A DNA stretch of 64,000 nt, taken from Halobacteriales archaeon QS_1_68_17. GTDB lineage: Archaea > Halobacteriota > Halobacteria > Halobacteriales > Haloarculaceae. Within the stretch, counting starts at the first letter, position 1, and each line of letters starts with the position of its first letter. The position numbers were made by a program, and so were the translations under genes. A model generated the notes under the pieces. It made no database searches, was not told where the DNA came from, and saw only the letters and a program-made list of their open reading frames with translations. The stretch spans positions 1 through 64,000 of the forward strand of contig PXRG01000017.1 in NCBI GenBank assembly GCA_003021105.1. Direction: 5' to 3'. This document shows positions 17,048 to 25,454 of the stretch, piece by piece.

Positions 17048-17641
17048 TCAGTTCGATCCGAGCCAGTCCGCGATTTCGTCGGCCAGGTCGCCGCGGCGGT
17101 GGATCTCGCCCGCCTGCACGTCGACGACGGTGCTGCCGGTGCCGCCGGTGGTACCGCCGTCGAGGACGACCGCGGCGGCCTCGCGGATCTCGACGTCGAG
17201 TTCCGAGACGGCGCGGGCGCTCGGGCGGCCGCTGACGTTCGCGCTGGTGGCGGTGATCGGGGCGAACTCCGCCAGCAGCGCCAGCGCCACGTCGTGGTCG
17301 GGGACGCGAACGCCGACGCGGTCCCGGCCGGCGGTCAGCGCGTCCGGGACGACGTCGCGGCGCTCGACGACGACCGTCACGGGGCCGGGGAGAAACGCCC
17401 GCATGAACGCCAGTTCGCGGTCGGTCGGATCGGTGTACTCCAGGGCCGCCTGGACGCTCGGGACCGCCAGCGAGACCGGGTCGTCCCGCGAGCGGCCCTT
17501 GGCCTCGAAGACCCGCTCGACGGCCGCGAAGTCCAGCGCGTCCGCGCCGAGGCCGTAGACGGTCTCCGTCGGGTAGACCACCAGGTCGCCGTCCCGGAGC
17601 GCGTCGACCGCGTCGACGAGCGCGTCCGGTCCGACCGTCAT
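17048..17641 (-). CDS. L-threonylcarbamoyladenylate synthase (Sua5/YrdC)
   Basis: This 197-residue YrdC-fold protein makes threonylcarbamoyl-AMP for the universal t6A37 modification of ANN-reading tRNAs. Signatures are YPTETVYGLGADA (residues 22-34), AKGRSRDDPVSLAV, the SANVSG motif and a C-terminal STVVDV. It lacks the extra Sua5 C-terminal domain. ATG 17641 overlaps the stop of the upstream redoxin by four bases, so glutaredoxin, redoxin and this gene form one minus-strand operon. Confidence 0.92.
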   Translation of the reverse strand: MTVGPDALVDAVDALRDGDLVVYPTETVYGLGADALDFAAVERVFEAKGRSRDDPVSLAVPSVQAALEYTDPTDRELAFMRAFLPGPVTVVVERRDVVPDALTAGRDRVGVRVPDHDVALALLAEFAPITATSANVSGRPSARAVSELDVEIREAAAVVLDGGTTGGTGSTVVDVQAGEIHRRGDLADEIADWLGSN

Positions 17642-18153
17642 ACGAGGTCTTCGATGGCGGCCTCGATCTCGTCGTATGGCGGGAACTCGGGCCACTCGCC
17701 GGCCACCCAGGCGTACCGGACCGTCCGGTCGCCGTCGACGACGAACGCGGCGGGCCGTGGCTCGCTGACGCCGGCCATCCCGTCGAGGTCGTTGACCACG
17801 CCGAACTGCTCGGCGACGCCGTTGCCGGGGTCGGCGAACAGTTTGTGGTCGATGCCGACCTCCTCGATGAGATCCTTGTGGGCGTACGGCGTCGAGATGG
17901 ACACCCCCACGACGGTGGCGTCGTAGTCGCGCCACTCGCGCTCGCGGACCTGCTTCCAGACGTAGGTCGCGGGAAAGGAGCCGTCCATCGGGTGGAAGAG
18001 CAACACGACCGGCCGCTCGGCAACGAGGTCGGACAGCGCGGCGTCCTCCCAGTACTCGTCGTTGACCAGCGGGCGCTCGAAGTCGGGGGCGCACTCGCCC
18101 TCGGCGACGTGGTCGGCGGGCGGGAACTCGACCACCTCGAAGTCCCAGGCCAT
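17638..18153 (-). CDS. Redoxin-domain protein lacking the peroxidatic cysteine
   Basis: This 171-residue protein has the AhpC/TSA fold: the start ECAPDFERPLVND, RPVVLLFHPMDGSFPATYVW where peroxiredoxins have TPVCTxE, and the AFVVDGDRTVRYAW strand. The peroxidatic Cys position is therefore non-Cys; the only cysteine is C21 near the N-terminus. It may not be a peroxidase. It lies between a glutaredoxin gene (1-base overlap) and Sua5 (4-base overlap), so a redox role with the glutaredoxin is plausible. Confidence 0.82.
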   Translation of the reverse strand: MAWDFEVVEFPPADHVAEGECAPDFERPLVNDEYWEDAALSDLVAERPVVLLFHPMDGSFPATYVWKQVREREWRDYDATVVGVSISTPYAHKDLIEEVGIDHKLFADPGNGVAEQFGVVNDLDGMAGVSEPRPAAFVVDGDRTVRYAWVAGEWPEFPPYDEIEAAIEDLV

Positions 18154-18422
18154 CAGGCCACCTCCCCGTCGCCGTAGGCCCGCTCGACGTAGTCGACGAT
18201 GTTGGCCGACTCGGACATCGTGACGCCCGTGTTCTCGTCGACGATGGCGGGGACGGTCCGCTTGCCGGTCAGCCGCTTGACCGCGTTGCGCTCGGAGTGC
18301 ATCGGCTCGACGAACCGCGAGCGGTAGTCGATGCCGTGCTCCCTGAGCGTGCGGACGACGCGCTCGCAGTACGGGCAGGCCTGGAGCCGGTAGAGCGTGA
18401 TCGGGGGGTCGGAATCGGACAT
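18153..18422 (-). CDS. Glutaredoxin
   Basis: This 89-residue protein begins MSDSDPPITLYRLQACPYCE. The CPYC dithiol motif is near residue 16, followed by the GKRTVPAIVDENTG cis-Pro loop and ESANIVDYVERAYG. It is the first gene of a three-gene minus-strand operon with redoxin and Sua5. It is more like an N-terminal GST/glutaredoxin domain than bacterial Grx1. It differs clearly from the copy at 6,259, so it is not a recent duplicate. Confidence 0.9.
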   Translation of the reverse strand: MSDSDPPITLYRLQACPYCERVVRTLREHGIDYRSRFVEPMHSERNAVKRLTGKRTVPAIVDENTGVTMSESANIVDYVERAYGDGEVA

Positions 18423-18499
18423 ACGCGGGTGGGTACGGGCGAGCGTGGGGTAAGCGCTTCGTCTGTCGCCGTCAACGATCCGCTCGGGGAGGAGGTACT

Positions 18500-18964
18500 G
18501 TGAAACCCAGCGGGAACATCGAAGCGTTCGTCGAGAACGAGAATACGGGAACGACGGAGCGGAAGGTGTACCGGAACAGGGAGTTCTACGAGTACACCCG
18601 CGTCGAACTCGGTGACAACGGCGGAAAACCGGGTGCGGAGTGGGATCACGTTCTGCTCCGGTACAAGGTGTCGCCCGAACCGATCGTCGAGGTCGGCTCC
18701 CGGGACGCGACGGCGAGTACCGCGGCCCCGGACGAAACGCGGACCGAAACGGCAACCGCGCAACGAGAGACGTCGCAATCGACGATCCAGGACACCGACG
18801 GGGACGGCGTCACCGACTCGGAGGACTACGCTCCCCGGGACGCCGACGTGCAGGAACGGGACGACCTGGCCGAGACGACGAGCGGATCCGGATCCGGATT
18901 CGGCGTCGGTCCCGGCCTCGCGGCCCTCGTCCTGGCCGCGTTGGCGAGGCGTCCCAGGCGGTAA
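18500..18964 (+). CDS. Fragment of a cell-surface protein with PGF-CTERM-like tail
   Basis: The 154-residue product from GTG 18500 has GGAGGAGG just upstream. The first 65 residues look like an adhesion-type beta domain, followed by a Thr-rich linker, DTDGDGVTDSEDYAPRDADV (thrombospondin type 3-like Ca2+ site) and a C-terminal hydrophobic helix with Arg tail (GPGLAALVLAALARRPRR) like archaeosortase-processed PGF-CTERM anchors. There is no signal peptide, although such proteins need one. I think it is the 3' remnant of a larger surface-protein gene. Confidence 0.5.
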   Translation: MKPSGNIEAFVENENTGTTERKVYRNREFYEYTRVELGDNGGKPGAEWDHVLLRYKVSPEPIVEVGSRDATASTAAPDETRTETATAQRETSQSTIQDTDGDGVTDSEDYAPRDADVQERDDLAETTSGSGSGFGVGPGLAALVLAALARRPRR

Positions 18965-19032
18965 AGCCCGGGAATCCGCGACGGGACGGTAGACACATCG
19001 GTCCGCGCGCGTTCGAACAGGCGCGCCCCGGG

Positions 19033-19992
19033 TCAGTCGGCAGACGGGTCCAGGTCGGGGTCGAGGTCGGGATTGAGGTCGGGGTCGGGGTCCTCGTCGA
19101 TGTCTATCGCCCGGCGCTCGCCGGAGGGGAGCGCGTCCCGGAACCGGTCGAGGACGGACCGGGCCTCGGCCAGTTCCGTGCTCCCGAGCGCGCGGACCAG
19201 CGAGAGGGCCCGCCGGGCGCGCGTGCGCCGCCACGACTCCTGGCGGTGCTGGTAGGTGCGGATGATCCGGAGAAAATCGACCCTGCGGAACTCCGGCCAG
19301 TAGGGCGTACAGAAGTAGGCCGCGGCCTCGTTGCCGTTGGCGTGCCACGGGAGGAAATTCGAGGTGCGCTCGTCGCCGCCGGTGCGGATGATCAGGTCGA
19401 CGTCCCGCTCGGGGCCGTCGTAGAGGCGGTCGTCGACCGTCGCGGCGTCGATGTCGGCCGGATCGAGGTCGCAGTCGGCCACCTCGCGTGCGATCTCGCG
19501 GGCCGCCCCGAGCAGTTCCGCGCGGCCGCCGTAGGCCAGCGCGATGTTCAACTGGAGGCGGTCGTACCCGCGGGTGCGGTCCTCGGCGTACCGGACCGCC
19601 TCCCGGACGCGCTCGGGGAGGCGGTGGCACTCGCCGATGGCGCGGATGCGGACCTCGGCGTCGTGGACGCGGTCGGCGTCGGCGAACTCGACGAGTTTCT
19701 CCTCGATGAGGTCGAACAGCGCCTCCCGTTCGTCGGCGGGACGTTCGAAGTTCTCCGTCGAGAACGCGTACAGCGTCAACTCCCGGATGCCGAGGTCGTC
19801 ACACCAGTCGAGCATCGCCTCGGTCGTCTTCGCGCCCTCGCGGTGGCCGTCCGTCGTCTCCCGGCCGCGCTCGTCGGCGTACCGACGATTGCCGTCCTGG
19901 ATGACGGCGACGTGGGTCGGTGCCCCCGACAGTTCCCGTTCGAGCACCCGCTCGTACCACCGCACTGCGCGCTCCCGGACCCGCGCGAGCAT
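19033..19992 (-). CDS. uppS: Polyprenyl (undecaprenyl-type) diphosphate synthase
   Basis: This 319-residue cis-prenyltransferase makes the long isoprenoid carrier used for glycosylation (dolichol-like in archaea). Motifs are HVAVIQDGNRRYA (D33), LYAFSTENF, and the C-terminal DLIIRTGGDERTSNFLPWH. The tail after residue 295 is a repeated acidic Asp-Pro/Leu segment (DPDPDLNPDLDPDLDPSAD), an expansion without function in the fold. It is a single gene with ATG 19992. Confidence 0.93.
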   Translation of the reverse strand: MLARVRERAVRWYERVLERELSGAPTHVAVIQDGNRRYADERGRETTDGHREGAKTTEAMLDWCDDLGIRELTLYAFSTENFERPADEREALFDLIEEKLVEFADADRVHDAEVRIRAIGECHRLPERVREAVRYAEDRTRGYDRLQLNIALAYGGRAELLGAAREIAREVADCDLDPADIDAATVDDRLYDGPERDVDLIIRTGGDERTSNFLPWHANGNEAAAYFCTPYWPEFRRVDFLRIIRTYQHRQESWRRTRARRALSLVRALGSTELAEARSVLDRFRDALPSGERRAIDIDEDPDPDLNPDLDPDLDPSAD

Positions 19993-20057
19993 CAGGTAAG
20001 GCGTCCCGGGCGCCCGATATCAGTCTTGTGCAAGCGACCGGGGTTCGACCCGCAGGG

Positions 20058-20066
20058 TTTTAATAG
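20058..20066 (+). promoter_or_regulatory. TATA box of cspA
   Basis: TTTTAATAG lies about 29 nt before the ATG at 20091. Confidence 0.55.
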
Positions 20067-20090
20067 GGTGCCACCCACGGCTAAACTGCA

Positions 20091-20285
20091 ATGGCGACCG
20101 GTACGGTTGATTTCTTCAACGATTCGGGCGGCTACGGATTCATCGAAACCGACGACGCTGACGAGGACGTGTTCTTCCACATGGAGGACGTGGGCGGCCC
20201 GGACCTCGAGGAAGGTCAGGAAGTGGAGTTCGACATCGTACAGGCAGACAAGGGACCGCGCGCCGAGAACCTGCAACGGCTGTAG
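20091..20285 (+). CDS. cspA: Cold-shock domain protein
   Basis: This 64-residue OB-fold RNA/DNA-binding protein has RNP1 (GGYGFIE, residues 13-19) and RNP2 (DVFFHM). It is the normal length for the haloarchaeal CspA family and acts as an RNA chaperone. A good TATA box at 20058-20066 indicates its own, probably strong promoter. Confidence 0.93.
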   Translation: MATGTVDFFNDSGGYGFIETDDADEDVFFHMEDVGGPDLEEGQEVEFDIVQADKGPRAENLQRL

Positions 20286-20381
20286 CGGCACCCGCCGCGC
20301 CGCCGTCCGGATCCTCGGCTGTCGGGTTTTTCATCTCGGCGATACCGTGAGGTGTATTACGCCAGCGGGCGACCGCCCGAT

Positions 20382-20786
20382 ATGGACGCGGCAGAGACCG
20401 ACAGCGAACTCTACGAGCGGACGCGGGCACTCCTCGAACCGGGCGAGATCGACCTCGACGGGCTGGTGGTCCACACGGAACTCGGGAGCGACCAGGAGCC
20501 GTCGCTCCACGAACTCACCCTGGCGGTCGGGGACGTCATCGCCGAGCACGCGGGCCACGACCCCGCGGACACCTACGTCTTCTCGGGCAACGACGACCCC
20601 GAGTTCGGGCTCAACCAACACCAGGGGCTGACCATCGACGGCGACGAGTTCGTCTGGGAGTGCCAGCAACTGCTCCGGGACGGCACCTTCGACGTCGTCT
20701 TCTACTTCGAGGCCGACGCCGACCGCGAGGCCATCGCCGCGGACGTGCGCGAGGCGGGCTACGAGGCCGTCGGGGTCGAAGGGTAG
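20382..20786 (+). CDS. Conserved haloarchaeal protein (probably DUF5778)
   Basis: This 134-residue acidic soluble protein has AVGDVIAEHAGHDPADTYVFSGNDDPEF, NQHQGLTIDGDEFVWECQQLLRDGTFDVVFYFEA and a terminal GYEAVGVEG. I recognise this as a conserved haloarchaeal family, I believe DUF5778, of unknown function. ATG 20382 is preferred to the in-frame upstream start at 20352 because it begins the conserved region. No partner is obvious. Confidence 0.75.
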   Translation: MDAAETDSELYERTRALLEPGEIDLDGLVVHTELGSDQEPSLHELTLAVGDVIAEHAGHDPADTYVFSGNDDPEFGLNQHQGLTIDGDEFVWECQQLLRDGTFDVVFYFEADADREAIAADVREAGYEAVGVEG

Positions 20787-20898
20787 GGACCGCGACACGC
20801 CGATCTGTCCACCACGTCGTTGCGATATTCCCCCCTGTTTCGTGTATTCGACGTGCCGGGTTCTCACCGACGGTTCCGCGGTGACTGCCGGGTGCTGA

Positions 20899-21006
20899 TA
20901 CTGGTGGCTGTAAGTACGTGAAAACTCGAATTGAGAATCCAGGCGGAAAGGGTCTGTATCCGCAGATAACAGAGACTATTGAGTAAAAGAATTACAGCCA
21001 CCAGTA
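20899..21006. mobile_element. Miniature inverted-repeat element family A, copy 1
   Basis: This 108-bp element has perfect 15-bp terminal inverted repeats, TACTGGTGGCTGTAA at 20899-20913 and its complement at 20992-21006, with TGA on both sides (20896-20898, 21007-21009). A second copy lies at 44,051. It is too short to encode a transposase and must be moved in trans. The TGA flanks fit a 3-bp TNA target duplication, as I remember for IS1031-type IS5 elements. Confidence 0.8.
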
Positions 21007-21108
21007 TGACCCGGCGGCCCGGCGGTGGGGCCGATCCGGCTCGCGCACGCTCCGGTCGACGACGATACAACAGCATTTTTATAATTTTGTCTGACAAACT
21101 TCGGGCGT

Positions 21109-21909
21109 ATGTCCCTGCGCATCGGCGCTGCCCTCCAGGAGGGTTTCAGCCGCACCTTCAGGCGAAACGGTCTGGTACTGGTCGCGGTGTTCGTGTTGTT
21201 CGGACTGGCCAACGCCGTCGTGTCACAGTCGTTCACCGCCGCGCAAACCGCGCTCATGGCAGACGGATTCGGTCAGATGCCGGGCGGCCAACCCGGAGGC
21301 GCGCCCGGCGTCGGCGAACTGGTCCCGGGGGTCGGATCCGGCGACCCGACGCCGCTGGCGCTCCCGATCCCGCTCCCCGTGGCGGGGCTGCTGGCGCTGG
21401 CGTTCGCGTTCGTGGCCGAAGGGCTGCGGATCGTCTCGATCCGCGTGTTTGCGAGCGACGAAACCGCGGTCGTTCCGGGCGAACTGGTCCGGCGCAACAT
21501 CGGCGTGGCCGTGCTCAACGGCGTCGTCGCCGGTATCATCGTCACTATTGCCGTCGTGCTCGGACTGATCGCGCTGATCTTGCCGGGCATCTTCCTCGCC
21601 GTGTCGTTTTTCTTCATCCGGCAGGCCATCGCCGTGGAGGACGAGAACTTCATGGGCGCGCTGTCGCGCTCGTGGGAACTCACGAAGGGGAACCGCTTCG
21701 GCCTGTTGGGCCTTGCGATCATCGTCTGGGTGATCAACCTGATCGTCGGCATCCCGACGGCCGGATTCCTCTTCCTGAATCCCCTCGCCGGGACGTTGCT
21801 GTCGGTCGTCATCAGCGGCTTCACCACCGTCTTCGGCATCGCCGTGGCGACGCGTGCGTTCGAGCAGGTCCGCCGCGGTCAGGCCGATCCGGTCGACACG
21901 TCCATGTAG
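21109..21909 (+). CDS. Haloarchaeal multi-pass membrane protein (DUF7847-like)
   Basis: This 266-residue protein has about five or six hydrophobic segments. A first helix (LVLVAVFVLFGLANAVV) is followed by a Gly/Pro-rich loop (GGQPGGAPGVGELVPGVGSG). Later come IALILPGIFLAVSFFFIRQAIAVEDENFMGALSRSWELTKGN, a pattern shared with glycerophosphodiester phosphodiesterase membrane domains and haloarchaeal DUF7847, and VVISGFTTVFGIAVATRAFEQVR. The function is unknown. The TATA-like TTTTTATAATTTT at about 21075-21090 gives a close promoter. Confidence 0.75.
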   Translation: MSLRIGAALQEGFSRTFRRNGLVLVAVFVLFGLANAVVSQSFTAAQTALMADGFGQMPGGQPGGAPGVGELVPGVGSGDPTPLALPIPLPVAGLLALAFAFVAEGLRIVSIRVFASDETAVVPGELVRRNIGVAVLNGVVAGIIVTIAVVLGLIALILPGIFLAVSFFFIRQAIAVEDENFMGALSRSWELTKGNRFGLLGLAIIVWVINLIVGIPTAGFLFLNPLAGTLLSVVISGFTTVFGIAVATRAFEQVRRGQADPVDTSM

Positions 21910-22030
21910 CGACCCCCCGGCCGTCCACCGCTGGTGGGCGGGCCGCCCCGCGGTACCGCCCGCTGTCGTCTGCCGTGGCGTTCGCGGCGCGTGTCCCCCG
22001 TTCCCAGGCGCTGGGAAGCGAGCGAGGCCC

Positions 22031-22036
22031 TTATAG
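22031..22036 (+). promoter_or_regulatory. TATA box of the haem operon
   Basis: TTATAG at 22031-22036 lies about 27 nt before the ATG of the siroheme decarboxylase gene at 22060. Confidence 0.55.
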
Positions 22037-22059
22037 GATCGCGGTCCCGAGATGCGACC

Positions 22060-23121
22060 ATGAGTGACGACCTCGGAACGCGGGACAGGGCCATGGTGAA
22101 CGCGTTCCAGGGGGGGTTCCCGGTCGTCGAGCGGCCGTTCGAACCGGCGGCCGCGGCGCTCCGCGAGCGCGGGGTCGACATCTCGGCCGCGGAACTGCTC
22201 GAGTGCATCCGGACGCTGGACGAGACGGGCGTGCTGACCCGCTTCGGCGCGCTGATCAACGCCGAGGAGATCGGCGGGACCGCGACGCTGGTGGCGATGC
22301 ACGCACCCGAAGCGCGGTTCGACGAGGTCGTCGAGGCGGTCAACGCCCACGACGAGGTGGCCCACAACTACGAGCGCGAGCACCCGCACCTGAACGTCTG
22401 GTTCGTCGTCTCCGTGGCGGACCCGTCGCGGGTCGACGAGGTGCTCGCGGCCATCGAGGACGAGACCGGCCAGGAGACGTACAATATGCCCAAACGGCGG
22501 GAGTTCCGCGTCGAGGCGAAGTTCCTCGTCAACGGGCCGATCCCCGACGGCGACGTCGATCTCTCGGATATCGGTCCCGACGTGGCCCCGACCGACAGGC
22601 AGTCGCTGACGCCCGCCGAGCGGGACCTGGTGCTGGAGATCCAGGACGGCCTGCCGCTGGCCGCGACACCGTACCGGGACGTGGCCGAGGCCGTCGGTGC
22701 CGACGTCGAGTGGGTCGTCGAGACGATACAGCGGTTCGACGCGGAGGGGAAGGTCCGGCGGGTCGGCGTCGTCCCCAACCACTACGCGCTGGGGTACACC
22801 GAGAACGGGATGACAGTCTGGGACGTTCCGGACGGGAAACTCGACGAGGTGGGGCCGGACGTGGCGTCGCTGGAGTTCGTGACCCACTGCTACCACCGGC
22901 CGCGCCACGAGGGCGTCTGGCCGTACAACTTCTTTGCGATGACCCACGGCCGGAGCGAGGCCGAGAGCCGGCGGCGCATCGAGCAGGTGCGCGAGCGGAT
23001 GGCGTCCCACTGGGACGTCGGCGAGGACGACTGGGACAGTCTCTTCTCGACGCAAATCTTAAAGAAGACGGGCATCAGATTGGACGAGCGAGCCGAGGCG
23101 AACACCGCATCGACCCAATGA
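22060..23121 (+). CDS. ahbB: Siroheme decarboxylase, two Lrp/AsnC-type halves in one chain
   Basis: This 353-residue protein consists of two tandem AsnC/Lrp-like halves, one to about 175 (LLECIRTLDETGVLTRFGALIN) and one from 185 (DLVLEIQDGLPLAATPYRDVAEAVGADVEWVVETIQRFDAEGKVRRVGVV). In the alternative haem pathway, AhbA/AhbB decarboxylate sirohaem to didecarboxysirohaem. A fused form serves both parts in haloarchaea. It is followed by precorrin-2 dehydrogenase and hemA with 4-base overlaps, which confirms the pathway assignment. Confidence 0.88.
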   Translation: MSDDLGTRDRAMVNAFQGGFPVVERPFEPAAAALRERGVDISAAELLECIRTLDETGVLTRFGALINAEEIGGTATLVAMHAPEARFDEVVEAVNAHDEVAHNYEREHPHLNVWFVVSVADPSRVDEVLAAIEDETGQETYNMPKRREFRVEAKFLVNGPIPDGDVDLSDIGPDVAPTDRQSLTPAERDLVLEIQDGLPLAATPYRDVAEAVGADVEWVVETIQRFDAEGKVRRVGVVPNHYALGYTENGMTVWDVPDGKLDEVGPDVASLEFVTHCYHRPRHEGVWPYNFFAMTHGRSEAESRRRIEQVRERMASHWDVGEDDWDSLFSTQILKKTGIRLDERAEANTASTQ

Positions 23122-23765
23122 TACCGCTGTTCCACGACTTCACGGACGAGACAGTCCTCGTCTTCGGGGGCGGCCCGGTGGGCGCGCGGAAGGCCCGCCG
23201 GTTCGCCCGCGAGGCGCGGGTCGTCGTCGTCAGCCCCGCGTTCGCGGACCGCGCGTTTGGCGGGGCCGATCTGGTCCGCGCCGCGCCAGCCCCCGGAGAC
23301 GTGGGTGCGTGGTTGGACCGGGCGGACCCGGCGCTCGTCGTGGCCGCGACCGACGACCCCGAGGTCAACGCGGCCGTCGCGCGGGCGGCACGCGAGCGGG
23401 AGGTGCTGGTCAACCGGACCGACGAGTCGGGGAGCCGGGACGCGGGCAGCGTCGTCGTTCCGGCGACGGTCCGGGACGACCCCGTCGCGGTCGCCGTCTC
23501 GACCGGCGGGACCAGCCCGGCGCTTTCCAAACACCTGCGCGAACGGCTGGAGGCCGACCTCGACGGCGCGGGCGCGATGGCCGAACTGACCGCGGACATC
23601 CGGGCGGACCTGCAGGCGCGGGGCGTGGCTCCCGACCGCCGCCGCGACGCGGTCCGGGCGGTCGTCCGCGACGAGCGCGTTTGGAAGGCTTTAGATACCG
23701 GACCGTCCAAGGCAAAGGACACGGCAGCGGACGTGATCTCCGACGTGCGAGGTGAACCATCGTGA
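23118..23765 (+). CDS. Precorrin-2 dehydrogenase
   Basis: This 215-residue Rossmann protein has the N-terminal NAD site VLVFGGGPVGARKARRF (residues 12-28), VAATDDPEVNAAVARAAR, VNRTDESG and AVSTGGTSPALSKHLRERLE, as in the Met8p/CysG N-terminal domain. It oxidises precorrin-2 to sirohydrochlorin on the way to sirohaem. It overlaps the upstream gene (ATGA) and the hemA start (GTGA region), so the three are translated as a unit. Confidence 0.92.
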   Translation: MIPLFHDFTDETVLVFGGGPVGARKARRFAREARVVVVSPAFADRAFGGADLVRAAPAPGDVGAWLDRADPALVVAATDDPEVNAAVARAAREREVLVNRTDESGSRDAGSVVVPATVRDDPVAVAVSTGGTSPALSKHLRERLEADLDGAGAMAELTADIRADLQARGVAPDRRRDAVRAVVRDERVWKALDTGPSKAKDTAADVISDVRGEPS

Positions 23766-25114
23766 CTGCTGGCACGGGCGTCATCGCGGGCGCGAGCGTC
23801 GCCCACGACCGCGCGACGATCGACCAGATCGAGGCGAGCCGGGCCGAGAGCCAGCGCGCCGCCGTCGAGCGGCTGGTCGACCGGCCGGCGGTCGCGGAGG
23901 CGGTCGTCCTCCAGACGTGCAACCGGACGGAGGCCTACGTCGTGACCGACGACCCCGACACCGGGCGCGCGGTGCTCGGTTCCTTCTTCGCGGACGTCCC
24001 CGAGGAGGTACTCGTCGAGATGGGCCACGAGGCGAGCCTGCGCCACCTCCTCCGCGTGGCGGCGGGCCTGGAGTCGCTCGTGCTCGGCGAGGACCAGATC
24101 CTCGGGCAGGTCCGGACGGCCTACGAGGACGCCCGGAGCGTCGGCGGGGTCGGCCCCGTGCTGGAGGAGGGGCTGACGAAGGCGCTCCACGTCGGCGAGC
24201 GAGCCCGCACGGAGACGGCGATCAACGAGGGCATCGTCTCGCTGGGCTCGGCGGCCGTCGAACTGGCCGACCGCGAGGGCGACATAGCGGGCGCGACCGC
24301 GCTGGTCGTCGGCGCGGGCGAGATGGGGTCGCTGGCCGCCGGCGCGCTCGCCGACGCGGTCGACCGGCTGCTGGTCGCCAACCGGACGGTCCCCCACGCC
24401 GAACACGTCGTCGAGACGACGGCGGTCGAGGGCAGCGCGGTCGCGCTCGACGCGCTCCCGGCCGCCGTCGAGCGCGCGGACGTGGTCATCTCGGCGACCG
24501 GCAGCCCGGACCCGGTCCTGGGGACCGAAGCGCTCGCGGGCGCGGGCGAGACGCTGATCGTGGACATCGCCCACCCGCGGGACGTGTCCCCGGCGGCCGA
24601 GGAGTTGCCGAACGTGACCGTCTACGATCTCGACGCCCTGGAGTCGATCACCGACGAGTCCCGCCACCAGCGGGCCGCCGCCGCCGAGCGGGTCGAGGCG
24701 ATGATCGACCGCGAGTTCGAGCGCCTGCTGACCCAGTACAAGCGCCGCCGCGCCGACGACGCGATCGCCACCATGTACGAGAGCGCAGAGCGGGTGAAAG
24801 CCGCCGAACTCGACACCGCCTTCGCCAAGCTCGACGACCTCTCGGCGGAGCAACGGGCGGTCGTCGAGTCGATGGCCGACTCGCTGGTGAACAAGCTGCT
24901 CGCCCCGCCCACCCGGAGCCTCCGGAAGGCCGCCGAGGACGACGACTGGACGACGATCAACACCGCCCTCCAGCTGTTCGACCCCGACTTCGATGGCGAC
25001 CCGGACGCCGACGGCCCCCCCGCGTCGGTCGCGGACATGGACCCCTCGGACATCCCCGAGGGGATGAAATCCGAGATCCCGACCGCGGTCCTCGAGGAGA
25101 TCACCGACGACTGA
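23762..25114 (+). CDS. hemA: Glutamyl-tRNA reductase
   Basis: This 450-residue enzyme makes glutamate-1-semialdehyde from Glu-tRNA, the first committed step of tetrapyrrole synthesis. The catalytic Cys is C53 in VLQTCNRTEAY. GLESLVLGEDQILGQV, the NADP fold (TALVVGAGEMGSLAAGAL) and the C-terminal dimerisation helices are intact. The tail after about 400 is acidic. GTG 23762 overlaps the precorrin-2 dehydrogenase stop. A miniature element is inserted exactly after the stop TGA (25112-25114). Confidence 0.95.
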   Translation: MTAGTGVIAGASVAHDRATIDQIEASRAESQRAAVERLVDRPAVAEAVVLQTCNRTEAYVVTDDPDTGRAVLGSFFADVPEEVLVEMGHEASLRHLLRVAAGLESLVLGEDQILGQVRTAYEDARSVGGVGPVLEEGLTKALHVGERARTETAINEGIVSLGSAAVELADREGDIAGATALVVGAGEMGSLAAGALADAVDRLLVANRTVPHAEHVVETTAVEGSAVALDALPAAVERADVVISATGSPDPVLGTEALAGAGETLIVDIAHPRDVSPAAEELPNVTVYDLDALESITDESRHQRAAAAERVEAMIDREFERLLTQYKRRRADDAIATMYESAERVKAAELDTAFAKLDDLSAEQRAVVESMADSLVNKLLAPPTRSLRKAAEDDDWTTINTALQLFDPDFDGDPDADGPPASVADMDPSDIPEGMKSEIPTAVLEEITDD

Positions 25115-25223
25115 TAGTGATTGTTGCGGCTCTTTACCGCCGAGAAGTCACAATTCGTGGGCTTCAGCCCGCGAACCAACCGTTCACGTAACGTGGTCAC
25201 GAAAACAATCGCAACAATCACTA
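25115..25223. mobile_element. Miniature inverted-repeat element family B, copy 1
   Basis: This 109-bp element begins TAGTGATTGTTGCG and ends CGCAACAATCACTA, with TGA on each side (25112-25114, which is the hemA stop, and 25224-25226). The interior contains a strong hairpin, GTGGGCTTCAGCCCGC. Near-identical copies lie at 42,992 and 60,039. It has no coding capacity. Confidence 0.85.
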
Positions 25224-25292
25224 TGAAACCGTCGGCTTTCCGGCACCGCGCGGACGCGGGCCGACGTTCGCCAGGAGTGTGCCGTCGATAGG

Positions 25293-25364
25293 ACGACCAC
25301 CTTCGACGGTACGACCGCCTGCGACGGTACGACCGCCTGCGGCGGTACGACCACCTTCGGCGTG
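25293..25364 (+). repeat. Four tandem 18-bp units
   Basis: Units ACGACC-A/G-CCT-T/G-CG start at 25293, 25311, 25329 and 25347, differing at two to four positions each. They lie in the 230-bp gap between the family B element and the PCD gene. The period is a multiple of three and the sequence is open in some frames, but I see no start signal. Confidence 0.75.
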
Positions 25365-25424
25365 ACGACAATTCCACCGGGGTTGCGGGTCGACGACTGT
25401 TTTCCGGCGGGGCGGCGGGACAAT

Positions 25425-25431
25425 CATTAAC
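25425..25431 (+). promoter_or_regulatory. TATA box of the PCD gene
   Basis: CATTAAC lies about 28 nt before ATG 25455. Confidence 0.5.
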
Positions 25432-25454
25432 CCCGCGGCCGGGGAAGGGAACCC

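Noticed and set aside
20864..21097. Minus-strand ORF through the family A element
   Set aside because: It shares a peptide with the ligase tail only because both read through the same miniature element. It has no gene signature.
25293..25364. 18-bp tandem repeats as a CRISPR array
   Set aside because: The units are contiguous without spacers and differ in sequence, so this is a minisatellite.
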